From: Mixophyes australis
Taxonomy: Eukaryota > Chordata > Amphibia > Anura > Limnodynastidae
Direction of reading: 5' to 3'
Assembly (NCBI GenBank): GCA_036250195.1
Contig: JAVHZZ010000016.1
Coordinates: 2,914,001-2,978,000 of the forward strand
Length of the DNA: 64,000 nucleotides
Part shown: positions 1-15,399 of the stretch, piece after piece
Layout of the letters: each line of letters starts with the position of its first letter
Position numbering within the stretch: position 1 is the stretch's first letter
Notes under the pieces: model-generated
What the model was told of the DNA's origin: nothing
The model's input: the letters and a program-made list of their open reading frames with translations, nothing else
Databases searched by the model: none
Position numbers and translations under genes: made by a program

Positions 1-805
1 TAAATCATGAATTGAATCATGAATCATGAATCATGAATCATGAATTGAATCATGAATCGAATCATGAATCATGAATCATGAATCAAATCATAAATCTCGA
101 ATCATGAATTGAATCATGAATCATGAATTGAATCATGAATTGAATCATAAATCATGAATCATGAATTGAATCATGAATCATAAATCGAATCATGAATCAT
201 GAATCGAATCATGAATCATGAATCATGAATCATGAATTGAATCATGAATTGAATCATGAATCATGAATCATGAATCAAATCATGAATCTCGAATCATGAA
301 TTGAATCAAGAATCATGAATTGAATCATAAATCATGAATCATGAATCGAATCATGAATCATGAATCATGAATCATGAATTGAATCATAAATCGAATCAGG
401 AATCATGAATTAAATCATGAATTATGAATCATGAATCATGAATCGAATCATGAATCATGAAATGAATCATGAATTATAAATCATGAATTGAATCATAAAT
501 CATGAATCGAATCATGAATTAAATAATGAATCATGAATCATGAATTGAATCATGAATCATGAATTGAATCATGAATCATGAATCATAAATCATGAATTGA
601 ATCATAAATTGATTCATAAATCATAAATCATGAATTGAATCATGAATCATGAATCGAATCATGAATCATGAATTGAATCATAAATCATGAATTGAATCAT
701 GAATCATGAACTGAATCATGAATCATGAATCATGAATTGAATCATGAATTATAAATCATGAATCATGAATCGAATCATGAATCATGAATCGAAACATGAA
801 TCATG

Positions 806-2100
806 AATTGAATCATGAATCATGAATCTTAAAATGAATCAAGAATCATGAATCGAATCATGAATCATGAATCATGAATAATGAATCGAATCATGAATCA
901 TGAATTGAATCATGAATCATGAATTGAATCATGAATCATGAATTGAATCATGAATCATGAATTGAATCATGAATCATGAATCGAATCATGAATCTCGAAT
1001 CATGAATTGAATCATGAATCATAAATCGAATCATGAATCATGAATTGAATCATGAATTATGAATCATGAATCGAATCATGAATCATGAATCATGAATCGA
1101 AGCATGAATCATGAATTATGAATCGAATCATGAATCATGAATTAAATCATGAATCATGAATCATAAATCATGAATTGAATCATAAATCTAATCTTGAATC
1201 ATGAATCGAATCATGAATCTCGAATCATGAATTGAATCATGAATCATGAATTGAATCATTAATTGAATCATAAATCATGAATCATGAATTGAATCATGAA
1301 TCATAAATCGAATCATGAATCGAATCATGAATCATGAATCATGAATCATGAATTGAATCATTAATTGAATCATAAATCATGAATCATGAATTGAATCATG
1401 AATTGAATCATAAATCATGAATCATAATTTGAATCATGAATCATGAATCAAATCATGAATCATGAATTGAATCATGAATCATGAATCGAATCATGAATCA
1501 GGAATCAGGAATCAAATCATGAATCATGAATTGAATCATGAATCATGAATCGAATCATGAATTATGAATCATGAATCATGAGTTTAATCATAAATCATGA
1601 ATCATGAATTGAATCATGAATCATGAATCGAATCATGAATCATGAATTGAATCATGAATCATGAATTGCATCATGAATCATGAATCATTAATCATGAATT
1701 AAATCATGAATCATGAAATGAATCATCAATTGAATCATGAATCATGAAATGAATCATGAATTGAATCATGAATCATGAAATGAATCATCAATTGAATCAT
1801 GAATTGAATCATGAATCATGAAATGAATCATGAATTGAATCATAAATCATGAATTGAAACATGAATCATGAAATGAATCATGAATTGAATCATGAATCAT
1901 GAATTGAATCATGAATCATGAATCATGATTCATGAATTGAATCATGAATCATGAATCAAATCATGAATCATGAATTGAATCATGAATCATGAATCGAATT
2001 ATGAATCATGAATCATGAATCATGAATTGAATCATGAATTGAATCATAAATCATGAATCATGCATTGAATCATGAATTGAATCATAAATCATGAATCATA
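806..2100 (+). repeat. 1.3-kb higher-order repeat, copy 1
   Basis: First copy of a tandem duplication. Shared rare words align with copy 2 at nearly constant offset: CTTAAAATG at 828 versus 2,123 (offset 1,295), the GAAGC/AAAGC word at 1,098 versus 2,393 (1,295), GAGTTTAATC near 1,580 versus 2,882 (1,302), and TGCATTG at 2,061 versus 3,351 (1,290). The small offset changes are losses or gains of one or two satellite modules. Edges are accurate to roughly 20 bp because the flanks are also satellite. Confidence 0.85.
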
Positions 2101-3411
2101 AATTGAATCATGAATCATGAATCTTAAAATGAATCAAGAATCATGAATCGAATCATGAATCATGAATCATGAATAATGAATCGAATCATGAATCATGAAT
2201 TGAATCATGAATCATGAATTGAATCATGAATCATGAATTGAATCATGAATCATGAATTGAATCATGAATCATGAATCGAATCATGAATCTCGAATCATGA
2301 ATTGAATCATGAATCATAAATCGAATCATGAATCATGAATTGAATCATGAATTATGAATCATGAATCGAATCATGAATCATGAATCATGAATCAAAGCAT
2401 GAATCATGAATTATGAATCGAATCATGAATCATGAATCATGAATTAAATCATGAATCATGAATCATAAATCATGAATTGAATCATAAATCTAATCATGAA
2501 TCATGAATCGAATCATGAATCTCGAATCATGAATTGAATCATGAATCATGAATTGAATCATTAATTGAATCATAAATCATGAATCATGAATTGAATCATG
2601 AATCATAAATCGAATCATGAATCGAATCATGAATCATGAATCATGAATCATGAATTGAATCATGAATTGAATCATAAATCATGAATCATGAATTGAATCA
2701 TGAATTGAACCATAAATCATGAATCATAATTTGAATCATGAATCATGAATCAAATCATGAATCATGAATTGAATCATGAATCATGAATCGAATCATGAAT
2801 CATGATTTAGGAATCAAATCATGAATCATGAATTGAATCATGAATCATGAATCGAATCATGAATTATGAATCATGAATCATGAGTTTAATCATAAATCAT
2901 GAATCATGAATTGAATCATGAATCATGAATCGAATCATGAATCATGAATTGAATCATGAATCATGAATTGCATCATGAATCATGAATCATTAATCATGAA
3001 TTAAATCATGAATCATGAAATGAATCATCAATTGAATCATGAATCATGAAATGAATCATGAATTGAATCATGAATCATGAAATGAATCATCAATTGAATC
3101 ATGAATTGAATCATGAATCATGAAATGAATCATGAATTGAATCATAAATCATGAATTGAAACATGAATCATGAAATGAATCATGAATTGAATCATGAATC
3201 ATGAATTGAATCATGAATCATGAATCATGATTCATGAATTGAATCATGAATCATGAATCAAATCATGAATCATGAATCATGAATTGAATTATGAATCATG
3301 AATCGAATTACGAATCATGAATCATGAATTGAATCATAAATCATGAATCATGCATTGAATCATGAATTGAATCATAAATCATGAATCATGAATTGAATCA
3401 TGAATCATGAA
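2101..3411 (+). repeat. 1.3-kb higher-order repeat, copy 2
   Basis: Second tandem copy of the unit at 806-2,100, adjoining it directly. Similarity ends near 3,411, where this copy reads on into GAATCGAATCATAAATC while copy 1 runs into the CTTAAAATG marker of copy 2. One clear in-place difference is a CpG at 1,098-1,099 that reads CA at 2,393-2,394. Confidence 0.85.
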
Positions 3412-3777
3412 TCGAATCATAAATCATGAATCATGAATTGAATTATGAGTTGAATCATAAATCATGAATCATGAAATGAATCATGAATTGAATCATGAAT
3501 CATGAATCATGAATTGAATCATGAATCATGAATCATGATTCATGAATTGAATCATGAATCATGAATCAAATCATGAATCATGAATTGAATCATGAATCAT
3601 GAATCGAATCATGAATCATGAATCATGAATCATGAATAGAATCATGAATTGAATCATAAATCATGAATCATGAATTGAATCATGAATTGAATCATAAATC
3701 ATGAATCATGAATTGAATCATGAATCATGAATCAAATCATGAATCATGAATCATGAATCGAATCATGAATCATGAAT

Positions 3778-4130
3778 CAGGAATCAAATCATGAATCATG
3801 AATTGAATCATGAATCATGAATCGAATCATGAATTATGAATCATGAATCATGAATTGAATCATGAGTTTAATCATAAATCATGAATCATGAATTGAATCA
3901 TGAATCATGAATCAAATCATGAATCATGAATTGAATCATAAATCATGAATCGAATCATGAATCATGAATCAGGAATCAAATCATGAATCATGAATTGAAT
4001 CATGAATCATGAATCGAATCATGAATTATGAATCATGAATCATGAATTGAATCATGAGTTTAATCATAAATCATGAATCATGAATTGAATCATGAATCAT
4101 GAATCGAATCATGAATCATGAATTAAATCA
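3778..4130 (+). repeat. 192-bp tandem duplication (CAGGAATCAAATC ... GAGTTTAATC unit)
   Basis: CAGGAATCAAATC occurs at 3,778 and 3,970, and the accompanying GAGTTTAATC word follows in each copy, giving a period of 192 bp. Similar pairs of GAGTTTAATC words recur at 6,302/6,494 (192 bp), 45,519/45,711 (192 bp) and 53,286/53,470 (184 bp). The pair is therefore an old duplication carried along inside larger repeat units. Confidence 0.8.
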
Positions 4131-6199
4131 TGAATCATGAAATGAATCATCAATTGAATCATGAATCATGAAATGAATCATGAATTAAATCATGAATTGA
4201 ATCATGAATCATGAAATGAATCATCAATTGAATCATAAATCATGAATCATGAATTGAAACATGAATCATGAAATGAATCATGAATTGAATCATGAATCAT
4301 GAATCATGAATTGAATCATGAATCATGAATAATGATTCATGAATTGAATCATGAATCATGAATCAAATCATGAATCATGAATTGAATCATGAATCATGAA
4401 TCGAATTACGAATCATGAATCATGAATTGAATCATGAATTGAATCATAAATCATGAATCATGAATTGAATCATGAATTGAATCATAAATCATGAATCATG
4501 AATTGAATCATGAATCATGAATCAAATCATAAATCATGAATCATGAATTGAATTATGAGTTGAATCATAAATCATGAATCATGAATTGAATCATGAATCA
4601 TGAATCGAATCATGAATCATGAATTGAATCATGAATCATGAATCATGAATCGAATCATGAATCATGAATTGAATCATGAATCATGAATCAAGAATTGAAT
4701 CATGAATCATGAATCGAATCATGAATTAAATAATGAATCATGAATCATGAATTGAATCATGAATCATGAATCGAATCATGAATCATGAATCATGAATCGA
4801 ATCATGAATCATGAATTGAATCATAAATTGAATCATAAATCATAAATCATGAATTGAATCATGAATCATGAATCATGAATTGAATCATGAATCATGAATC
4901 ATGAATCATGAATCGAATCATGAATCATGAATTGAATCATGAATCATGAATTGAATCATGAATCATGAATCGAATCATGAATCGAATCATGAATCATGAA
5001 TCGAATCAAGATACATGAATCGAAACATGAATCATGAATTGAATCATGAATCATGAAATGAATCAAGAATCATGAATCGAATCATGAATCAGGAATCATG
5101 AATAATGAATCGAATCATGAATCATGAATTGAATCATGAATCATGAATTGAATCATGATTTATGAATCGAAACACAAATCATGAAATGAATCATGAATCT
5201 AATCATAAATCATGAATCAAATCATGCATCATTAATCATTAATCATGAATCGAATCATGAATCATGAATTGAATAATGAATCATAAATTGAATCATGAAT
5301 CATGAATCATGAATCATGAATTGAATCATAAATCGAATCATGAATCATGAATTGAATCATGAATCATGAATCGAATCATGAATCTCGAATCATGAATTGA
5401 ATCATGAATCATAAATCGAATCATTAATCATGAATTGAATCATGAATCATGAATCGAATCATGAATCATGAATCATGAATCAGAGCATGAACCATGAATT
5501 ATGAATCGAATCATGAATCATAAATCATGAATTGAATCATGAATCATGAATCATGAATCATGAATTGAATCATGAATCGAATCATGAATCATGAATCATG
5601 AATCAAATCATGAATCTCGAATCATGAATTGAATCATGAATCATGAATTGAATCATGAATTGAATCATAAATCATGAATCATGAATTGAATCATGAATCA
5701 TGAATCGAATTACGAATCATGAATCATGAATTGAATAATGAATTGAATCATAAATCATGAATCATGAATTGAATCATGAATTAAATCATAAATCATGAAT
5801 CATGAATTGAATCATGAATCATGAATTGAATCATAAATCATGAATCATGAATTGAATTATGAGTTGAATCATAAATCATGAATCATGAATTGAATCATGA
5901 ATCATGAAATGAATCATGAATTGAATCATGAATCATGAATCATGAATTGAATCATGAATCATGAATCATGATTCATGAATTGAATCATGAATCATGAATC
6001 AAATCATGAATCATGAATTGAATCATGAATCACGAATCGAATCATGAATCATGAATCATGAATCATGAATTGAATCATGAATTGAATCATAAATCATGAA
6101 TCATGAATTGAATCATGAATTGAATCATAAATCATGATTCATGAATTGAATCATGAATCATGAATCAAATCATGAATCATGAATTGAATCATGAATCAT

Positions 6200-6560
6200 G
6201 AATCGAATCATGAATCATGAATCAAATCATGAATAATGAATTGAATCATGAATCATGAATCGAATCATGAATTATAAATCATGAATCATGAATTGAATCA
6301 TGAGTTTAATCATAAATCATGAATCATGAATTGAATCATGAATCATGAATCAAATCATGAATCATGAATTGAATCATGAATCAGGAATCGAATCATGAAT
6401 CATGAATCAGGAATCAGATCATGAATCATGAATTGAATCATGAATCATGAATCGAATCATGAATTATGAATCATGAATCATGAATTGAATCATGAGTTTA
6501 ATCATAAATCATGAATCATGAATTGAATCATGAATCATGAATCGAATCATGAATCATAAA
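6200..6560 (+). repeat. 192-bp tandem duplication, second locus
   Basis: GAGTTTAATCATAAATC is found at 6,302 and 6,494, the same 192-bp spacing as at 3.8-4.1 kb. CAGGAATC variants lie upstream of the second copy. It belongs to the family that also carries the GAATTACGAATC word (for example near 4,409, 5,713 and 6,731). Confidence 0.7.
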
Positions 6561-6611
6561 TTAAATCATGAATCATGAAATGAATCATGAATTGAATCAT
6601 GAATCATAAAA

Positions 6612-9600
6612 TGAATCATGAATTGAATAATGATTTGAATCATGAATCATGAAATGAATCATGAATTGAATCATAAATCATGAATCAAATCATGAATCAT
6701 GAATTGAATCATGAATCATGAATCGAATTACGAATCATGAATCATGAATTGAATCATGAATTGAATCATAAATCATGAATCATGAATTGAATCATAAATC
6801 ATGAATCATGAATTGAATCATGAATTGAATCATAAATCATGAATCATGAATTGAATCATGAATTGAATCATAAATCATGAATCATGAATTGAATCATGAA
6901 TCATGAATTGAATCATGAATCATGAATCATGAATCGAATCATGAATCATGAATTGAATCATGAATCATGAATCATGAATTGAATCATGAATCATGAATCG
7001 AATCATGAATTAAATAATGAATCATGAATCATGAATTGAATCATGAATCATGAATTGAATCATGAATCATGAATCATGAATCGAATCATGAATCATGAAT
7101 TGAATCATAAATTGAATCATAAATCATAAATCATGAATTGAATCATAAATCATGAATCATGAATTGAATAATGAATCATGAATCATGAATCATGAATCGA
7201 ATCATGAATCATGAATTGAATCATAAATCATGAATTGAATCATGAATCGAATCATGAATCGAATCATGAATCATGAATCGAATCAAGATACATGAATCAA
7301 AACATGAATCATGAATTGAATCATGAATCATGAAATGAATCAAGAATCATGAATCGAATCATGAATCAGGAATCATGAATAATGAATCGAATCATGAATC
7401 ATGAATTGAATCATGAATCATGAATTGAATCATGATTTATGAATCGAAACACAAATCATGAAATGAATCATGAATCATAAATCATTAATCATGAATCGAA
7501 TCATGAATCATGAATTGAATCATGAATCATAAATTGAATCATGAATCATGAATCATGAATTATGAATTTAATCATGAATCGAATCATTAATCATGAATCA
7601 TGAATTGAATCATGAATCATGAATCGAATCATGAATCTCGAATCATGAATTGAATCATGAATCATAAATCGAATCATGAATCATGAATTGAATCATGAAT
7701 CATGAATCATGAATCAGAGCATGAATCATGAATTATGAATCGAATCATGAATCATAAATCATGAATTGAATCATGAATCAAATCATGAATCATGAATCAT
7801 GAATCAAATCATGAATCTCGAATCATGAATTGAATCATGAATCATGAATTGAATCATGAATTGAATCATAAATCATGAATCATGAATTGAATCATGAATC
7901 ATGAATCGAATCATGAATCAGGAATTGAATCATGAATCATGAATTGAATCATGAATTATGAATCATGAATCATGAATTGAATCATAAATCATGAATCGAA
8001 TCATGAATTAAATAATGAATCATGAATCATGAATTGAATCATGAATCATGAATTGAATCATGAATCATGAATCATGAATCATGAATTGAATCATAAATTG
8101 ATTCATAAATCATAAATCATGAATTGAATCATGAATCATGAATCGAATCATGAATCATGAATTGAATCATAAATCATGAATTGAATCATGAATCATGAAC
8201 TGAATCATGAATCATGAATCATGAATTGAATCATGAATTATAAATCATGAATCATGAATCGAATCATGAATCATGAATCGAAACATGAATCATGAATTGA
8301 ATCATGAATCATGAATCTTGAAATGAATCAAGAATCATGAATCGAATCATGAATCATGAATCATGAATAATGAATCGAATCATGAATCATGAATTGAATC
8401 ATGAATCATGAATTGAATCATGAATCATGAATCGAATCATGAATCTCGAATCATGAATTGAATCATGAATCATAAATCGAATCATGAATCATGAATTGAA
8501 TCATGAATTATGAATCGAATCATGAATCATGAATCATGAATCGAAGCATGAATCATGAATTATGAATCGAATCATGAATCATGAATCATGAATTAAATCA
8601 TGAATCATGAATCATAAATCATGAATTGAATCATGAATCGAATTATGAATCATGAATCATGAATCGAATCATGAATCTCGAATTATGAATTGAATCATAA
8701 ATCATGAATTGAATCATGAATTGAATCATAAATCATGAATCATGAATTGAATCATGAATCATGAATAATGAATCGAATCATGAATCATGAATTGAATCAT
8801 GAATCATGAATAATGAATCGAATCATGAATCATGAATTGAATCATGAATTGAATCATGAATCATAAATCGAATCATGAATCATGAATTGAATCATGAATT
8901 ATGAATCGAATCATGAATCATGAATCATGAATCGAAGCATGAATCATGAATTATGAATCGAATCATGAATCATGAATCATGAATTAAATCATGAATCATG
9001 AATCATAAATCATGAATTGAATCATGAATCGAATCATGAATCATGAATCATGAATCGAATTATGAATCTCGAATCATGAATTGAATCATGAATTGAATCA
9101 TGAATTGAATCATAAATCATGAATCATGAATTAAATCATGAATCATAAATCGAATCATGAATCGAATCATGAATCATGAATCATGAATCATGAATTGAAT
9201 CATGAATTGAATCAAAAATCGAATCATGAATCATGAATTGAATTATGAATTATGAATCATGAATCATGAATCGAATCATGAATCATGAAATGAATCATAA
9301 ATCATGAATTGAATCATAAATCATGAATCGAATCATGAATTAAATAATGAATCATGAATCATGAATTGAATCATGAATCATGAATCGAATCATGAATCAT
9401 GAATCATGAATCATGAATTGAATCATAAGATGATTCATAAATCATGAATCATGAATTGAATCATGAATCATGACTCGAATCATGAATCATGAATTGAATC
9501 ATAAATCATGAATCATAATTCGAATCATGAATCATGAATCATGAATCGAATCATGAATCATGAATTGAATCATGAATCATGAATCATGAATCATGAATTG

Positions 9601-10792
9601 AATCATGAATTATAAATCATGAATCATGAATCGAATCATGAATCATGAATCGAAACATGAATCGTGAATTGAATCATGAATCATGAATCATGAAATGAAT
9701 CAAGAATCATGAATCGAATCATGAATCATGAATAATGAATCAAATCATGAATCAGGAATTGAATCATGAATCATGAATTGAATCATGAATTATGAATCGA
9801 AACACGAATCATGAAATGAATCATGAATCATGAATTGAATCATGAATCATGAATTGAATCATGAATCATGAATTGAATCATGAATCATGATTTGAATCAT
9901 GATTTGAATCATGAATCATGAATCATGAATCGAATCATCATTCATGAATCATGAATTAAATCATGAATCTAATCATGTATCATGAATTAAATCATGAATC
10001 ATGAATCGAATCATGAATCTCGAATCATGAATTGAATCATGAATCATGAATTGAATCATGAATTGAATCATGAATCATAAATCGAATCATGAATCAAATC
10101 ATGAATCATGAATCATGAATTGAATCATGAATTGAATCATAAATCATGAATCCTGAATTGAATCATGAATCATGAATCAATACATGAATCATGAATTGAA
10201 TCATGAATAATGAATCATGAATCATGAATCGAATCATGAATTAAATAATGAATCATGAATCATGAATTGAAGCATGAATCATGAATCGAATCATGAATCA
10301 TGAATCATGAATCATGAATTAAATCATAAATTGAATCATAAATCATAAATCATGAATTGAATCATAAATCATGAATCATGAATCGAATCATGTTTTATGA
10401 ATCATGAATCATGAATCGAATCATTAATCATGAATTGAATCATGAATCATGAATTGAATCATGAATCATGAATCATGAATTGAATAATGAATTATAAATC
10501 ATGAATCATGAATCGAATCATGAATCATGAATCGAATCATGAATCATGAATCGAAACATGAATCATGAATTGAATCATGAATCATGAATCATGAAATGAA
10601 TCATAAATCATGAATCATGAAATGAATCATGAATTTAATCATGAATCATGAATCATGAATTGAATCATGAATAATGAATCATGATTCATTAATTTTATCA
10701 TGAATCATGAATCAAATCATGAATCATAAATTGAATCATGAATCATGAATCGAATCATGAATCATGAATCATGAATCATGAATTGAATCATG
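6612..10792 (+). repeat. 4.18-kb higher-order repeat, copy 1
   Basis: First of two tandem copies. Markers aligned with copy 2: the ACG of GAATTACGAATC at 6,731/10,911 (offset 4,181), AAGATACATG at 7,285/11,402 (4,117), CAGGAATCATGAATAATG at 7,367/11,484 (4,117), CTTGAAATGAATCAAG at 8,317/12,498 (4,181), AAGATGATTC at 9,427/13,608 (4,181), TGTTTTATG at 10,391/14,579 (4,188) and TTTTATCATG at 10,693/14,881 (4,188). Offset steps of 64 and 7 bp are internal indels. Part of this unit (about 7.94-8.6 kb) also resembles about 0.42-1.2 kb at the window start. Confidence 0.9.
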
Positions 10793-13700
10793 AATCATGA
10801 AATGAATCATGAATTGAATCATGAATCATGAATCATGATTCATGAATTGAATCATGAATCATGAATCAAATCATGATTCATGAATTGAATCATGAATCAT
10901 GAATCGAATTACGAATCATGAATCATGAATTGAATCATGAATTGAATCATAAATCATGAATCATGAATTGAATCATGAATTGAATCATAAATCATGAATC
11001 ATGAATTGAATCATGAATCATGAATTGAATCATGAATCATGAATCATGAATCGAATCATGAATCATGAATTGAATCATGAATCATGAATCATGAATTGAA
11101 TCATGAATCATGAATCGAATCATGAATTAAATAATGAATCATGAATCATGAATTGAATCATGAATCATGAATTGAATCATGAATCATGAATCATGAATCG
11201 AATCATGAATCATGAATTGAATCATAAATTGAATCATAAATCATAAATCATGAATTGAATCATAAATCATGAATCATGAATTGAATAATGAATCATGAAT
11301 CATGAATCATGAATCGAATCATGAATCATGAATTGAATCATAAATCATGAATTGAATCATGAATCGAATCATGAATCGAATCATGAATCATGAATCGAAT
11401 CAAGATACATGAATCAAAACATGAATCATGAATTGAATCATGAATCATGAAATGAATCAAGAATCATGAATCGAATCATGAATCAGGAATCATGAATAAT
11501 GAATCGAATCATGAATCATGAATTGAATCATGAATCATGAATTGAATCATGATTTATGAATCGAAACACAAATCATGAAATGAATCATGAATCATAAATC
11601 ATTAATCATGAATCGAATCATGAATCATGAATTGAATCATGAATCATAAATTGAATCATGAATCATGAATCATGAATTATGAATTTAATCATGAATCGAA
11701 TCATGAATCATGAATCATGAATTGAATCATGAATCATGAATCGAATCATGAATCTCGAATCATGAATTGAATCATGAATCATAAATCGAATCATGAATCA
11801 TGAATTGAATCATGAATCATGAATAGAATCATGAATCATGAATCATGAATCAGAGCATGAATCATGAATTATGAATCGAATCATGAATCATAAATCATGA
11901 ATTGAATCATGAATCAAATCATGAATCATGAATCATGAATCAAATCATGAATCTCGAATCATGAATTGAATCATGAATCATGAATTGAATCATGAATTGA
12001 ATCATAAATCATGAATCATGAATTGAATCATGAATCATGAATCGAATCATGAATCAGGAATTGAATCATGAATCATGAATTGAATCATGAATTATGAATC
12101 ATGAATCATGAATCGAATCATGAATCATGAAATGAATCATGAATTATAAATCATGAATTGAATCATAAATCATGAATCGAATCATGAATTAAATAATGAA
12201 TCATGAATCATGAATTGAATCATGAATCATGAATTGAATCATGAATCATGAATCATGAATCATGAATTGAATCATAAATTGATTCATAAATCATAAATCA
12301 TGAATTGAATCATGAATCATGAATCGAATCATGAATCATGAATTGAATCATAAATCATGAATTGAATCATGAATCATGAACTGAATCATGAATCATGAAT
12401 CATGAATTGAATCATGAATTATAAATCATGAATCATGAATCGAATCATGAATCATGAATCGAAACATGAATCATGAATTGAATCATGAATCATGAATCTT
12501 GAAATGAATCAAGAATCATGAATCGAATCATGAATCATGAATCATGAATAATGAATCGAATCATGAATCATGAATTGAATCATGAATCATGAATTGAATC
12601 ATGAATCATGAATCGAATCATGAATCTCGAATCATGAATTGAATCATGAATCATAAATCGAATCATGAATCATGAATTGAATCATGAATTATGAATCGAA
12701 TCATGAATCATGAATCATGAATCGAAGCATGAATCATGAATTATGAATCGAATCATGAATCATGAATCATGAATTAAATCATGAATCATGAATCATAAAT
12801 CATGAATTGAATCATGAATCGAATTATGAATCATGAATCATGAATCGAATCATGAATCTCGAATTATGAATTGAATCATAAATCATGAATTGAATCATGA
12901 ATTGAATCATAAATCATGAATCATGAATTGAATCATGAATCATGAATAATGAATCGAATCATGAATCATGAATTGAATCATGAATCATGAATAATGAATC
13001 GAATCATGAATCATGAATTGAATCATGAATTGAATCATGAATCATAAATCGAATCATGAATCATGAATTGAATCATGAATTATGAATCGAATCATGAATC
13101 ATGAATCATGAATCGAAGCATGAATCATGAATTATGAATCGAATCATGAATCATGAATCATGAATTAAATCATGAATCATGAATCATAAATCATGAATTG
13201 AATCATGAATCGAATCATGAATCATGAATCATGAATCGAATTATGAATCTCGAATCATGAATTGAATCATGAATTGAATCATGAATTGAATCATAAATCA
13301 TGAATCATGAATTAAATCATGAATCATAAATCGAATCATGAATCGAATCATGAATCATGAATCATGAATCATGAATTGAATCATGAATTGAATCAAAAAT
13401 CGAATCATGAATCATGAATTGAATTATGAATTATGAATCATGAATCATGAATCGAATCATGAATCATGAAATGAATCATAAATCATGAATTGAATCATAA
13501 ATCATGAATCGAATCATGAATTAAATAATGAATCATGAATCATGAATTGAATCATGAATCATGAATCGAATCATGAATCATGAATCATGAATCATGAATT
13601 GAATCATAAGATGATTCATAAATCATGAATCATGAATTGAATCATGAATCATGACTCGAATCATGAATCATGAATTGAATCATAAATCATGAATCATAAT

Positions 13701-14980
13701 TCGAATCATGAATCATGAATCATGAATCGAATCATGAATCATGAATTGAATCATGAATCATGAATCATGAATCATGAATTGAATCATGAATTATAAATCA
13801 TGAATCATGAATCGAATCATGAATCATGAATCGAAACATGAATCGTGAATTGAATCATGAATCATGAATCATGAAATGAATCAAGAATCATGAATCGAAT
13901 CATGAATCATGAATAATGAATCAAATCATGAATCAGGAATTGAATCATGAATCATGAATTGAATCATGAATTATGAATCGAAACACGAATCATGAAATGA
14001 ATCATGAATCATGAATTGAATCATGAATCATGAATTGAATCATGAATCATGAATTGAATCATGAATCATGATTTGAATCATGATTTGAATCATGAATCAT
14101 GAATCATGAATCATGAATCGAATCATCATTCATGAATCATGAATTAAATCATGAATCTAATCATGTATCATGAATTAAATCATGAATCATGAATCGAATC
14201 ATGAATCTCGAATCATGAATTGAATCATGAATCATGAATTGAATCATGAATTGAATCATGAATCATAAATCGAATCATGAATCAAATCATGAATCATGAA
14301 TCATGAATTGAATCATGAATTGAATCATAAATCATGAATCCTGAATTGAATCATGAATCATGAATCAATACATGAATCATGAATTGAATCATGAATAATG
14401 AATCATGAATCATGAATCGAATCATGAATTAAATAATGAATCATGAATCATGAATTGAAGCATGAATCATGAATCGAATCATGAATCATGAATCATGAAT
14501 CATGAATTAAATCATAAATTGAATCATAAATCATAAATCATGAATTGAATCATAAATCATGAATCATGAATCGAATCATGTTTTATGAATCATGAATCAT
14601 GAATCGAATCATTAATCATGAATTGAATCATGAATCATGAATTGAATCATGAATCATGAATCATGAATTGAATAATGAATTATAAATCATGAATCATGAA
14701 TCGAATCATGAATCATGAATCGAATCATGAATCATGAATCGAAACATGAATCATGAATTGAATCATGAATCATGAATCATGAAATGAATCATAAATCATG
14801 AATCATGAAATGAATCATGAATTTAATCATGAATCATGAATCATGAATTGAATCATGAATAATGAATCATGATTCATTAATTTTATCATGAATCATGAAT
14901 CAAATCATGAATCATAAATTGAATCATGAATCATGAATCGAATCATGAATCATGAATCATGAATCATGAATTGAATCATG
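10793..14980 (+). repeat. 4.18-kb higher-order repeat, copy 2
   Basis: Second tandem copy of 6,612-10,792, beginning where the first ends. Long stretches look almost identical by eye, including odd words such as AATCGTGAATTG and GAATCCTGAATTG. The match breaks near 14,981, where GAATCATGATTTGAATC replaces GAATCATGAATCATGAAATG of copy 1. The few differences over about 4.2 kb suggest a fairly recent unequal exchange or segmental duplication. Confidence 0.9.
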
Positions 14981-15000
14981 ATTTGAATCATGAATCATGA

Positions 15001-15345
15001 ATCATAATTCATGAATTGAATCATGAATCGAATCATGAATCATGAATCGAATCATGAATCTCGAATAATAAATTGAATCATGAATCATGAATTGAATCAT
15101 GAGTTGAATCATAAATCATGAATCATGAAATGAATCATGAATCATAAATCGAATCATGAATCATGAATCGAATCATGAATCATGAATCATGAATTGAATC
15201 ATGAATTGAATCAAGAATCATGAATCATAATTCATGAATTGAATCATGAATCGAATCATGAATCATGAATCGAATCATGAATCTCGAATAATGAATTGAA
15301 TCATGAATCATGAATTGAATCATGAGTTGAATCATAAATCATGAA
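15001..15345 (+). repeat. 223-bp duplication with CTCGAATAAT marker
   Basis: CATAATTCATGAATTG occurs at 15,003 and again at 15,226 (offset 223), each followed by GAATCTCGAATAAT(A/G)AATTG and GAGTTGAATCATAAATC. A related CTCGAATAATGAATTG pair is seen near 54.16 and 54.37 kb. Confidence 0.75.
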
Positions 15346-15399
15346 TCATGAAATGAATCATGAATCATGAATTGAATCATAAATCATGAATCTTGAATT

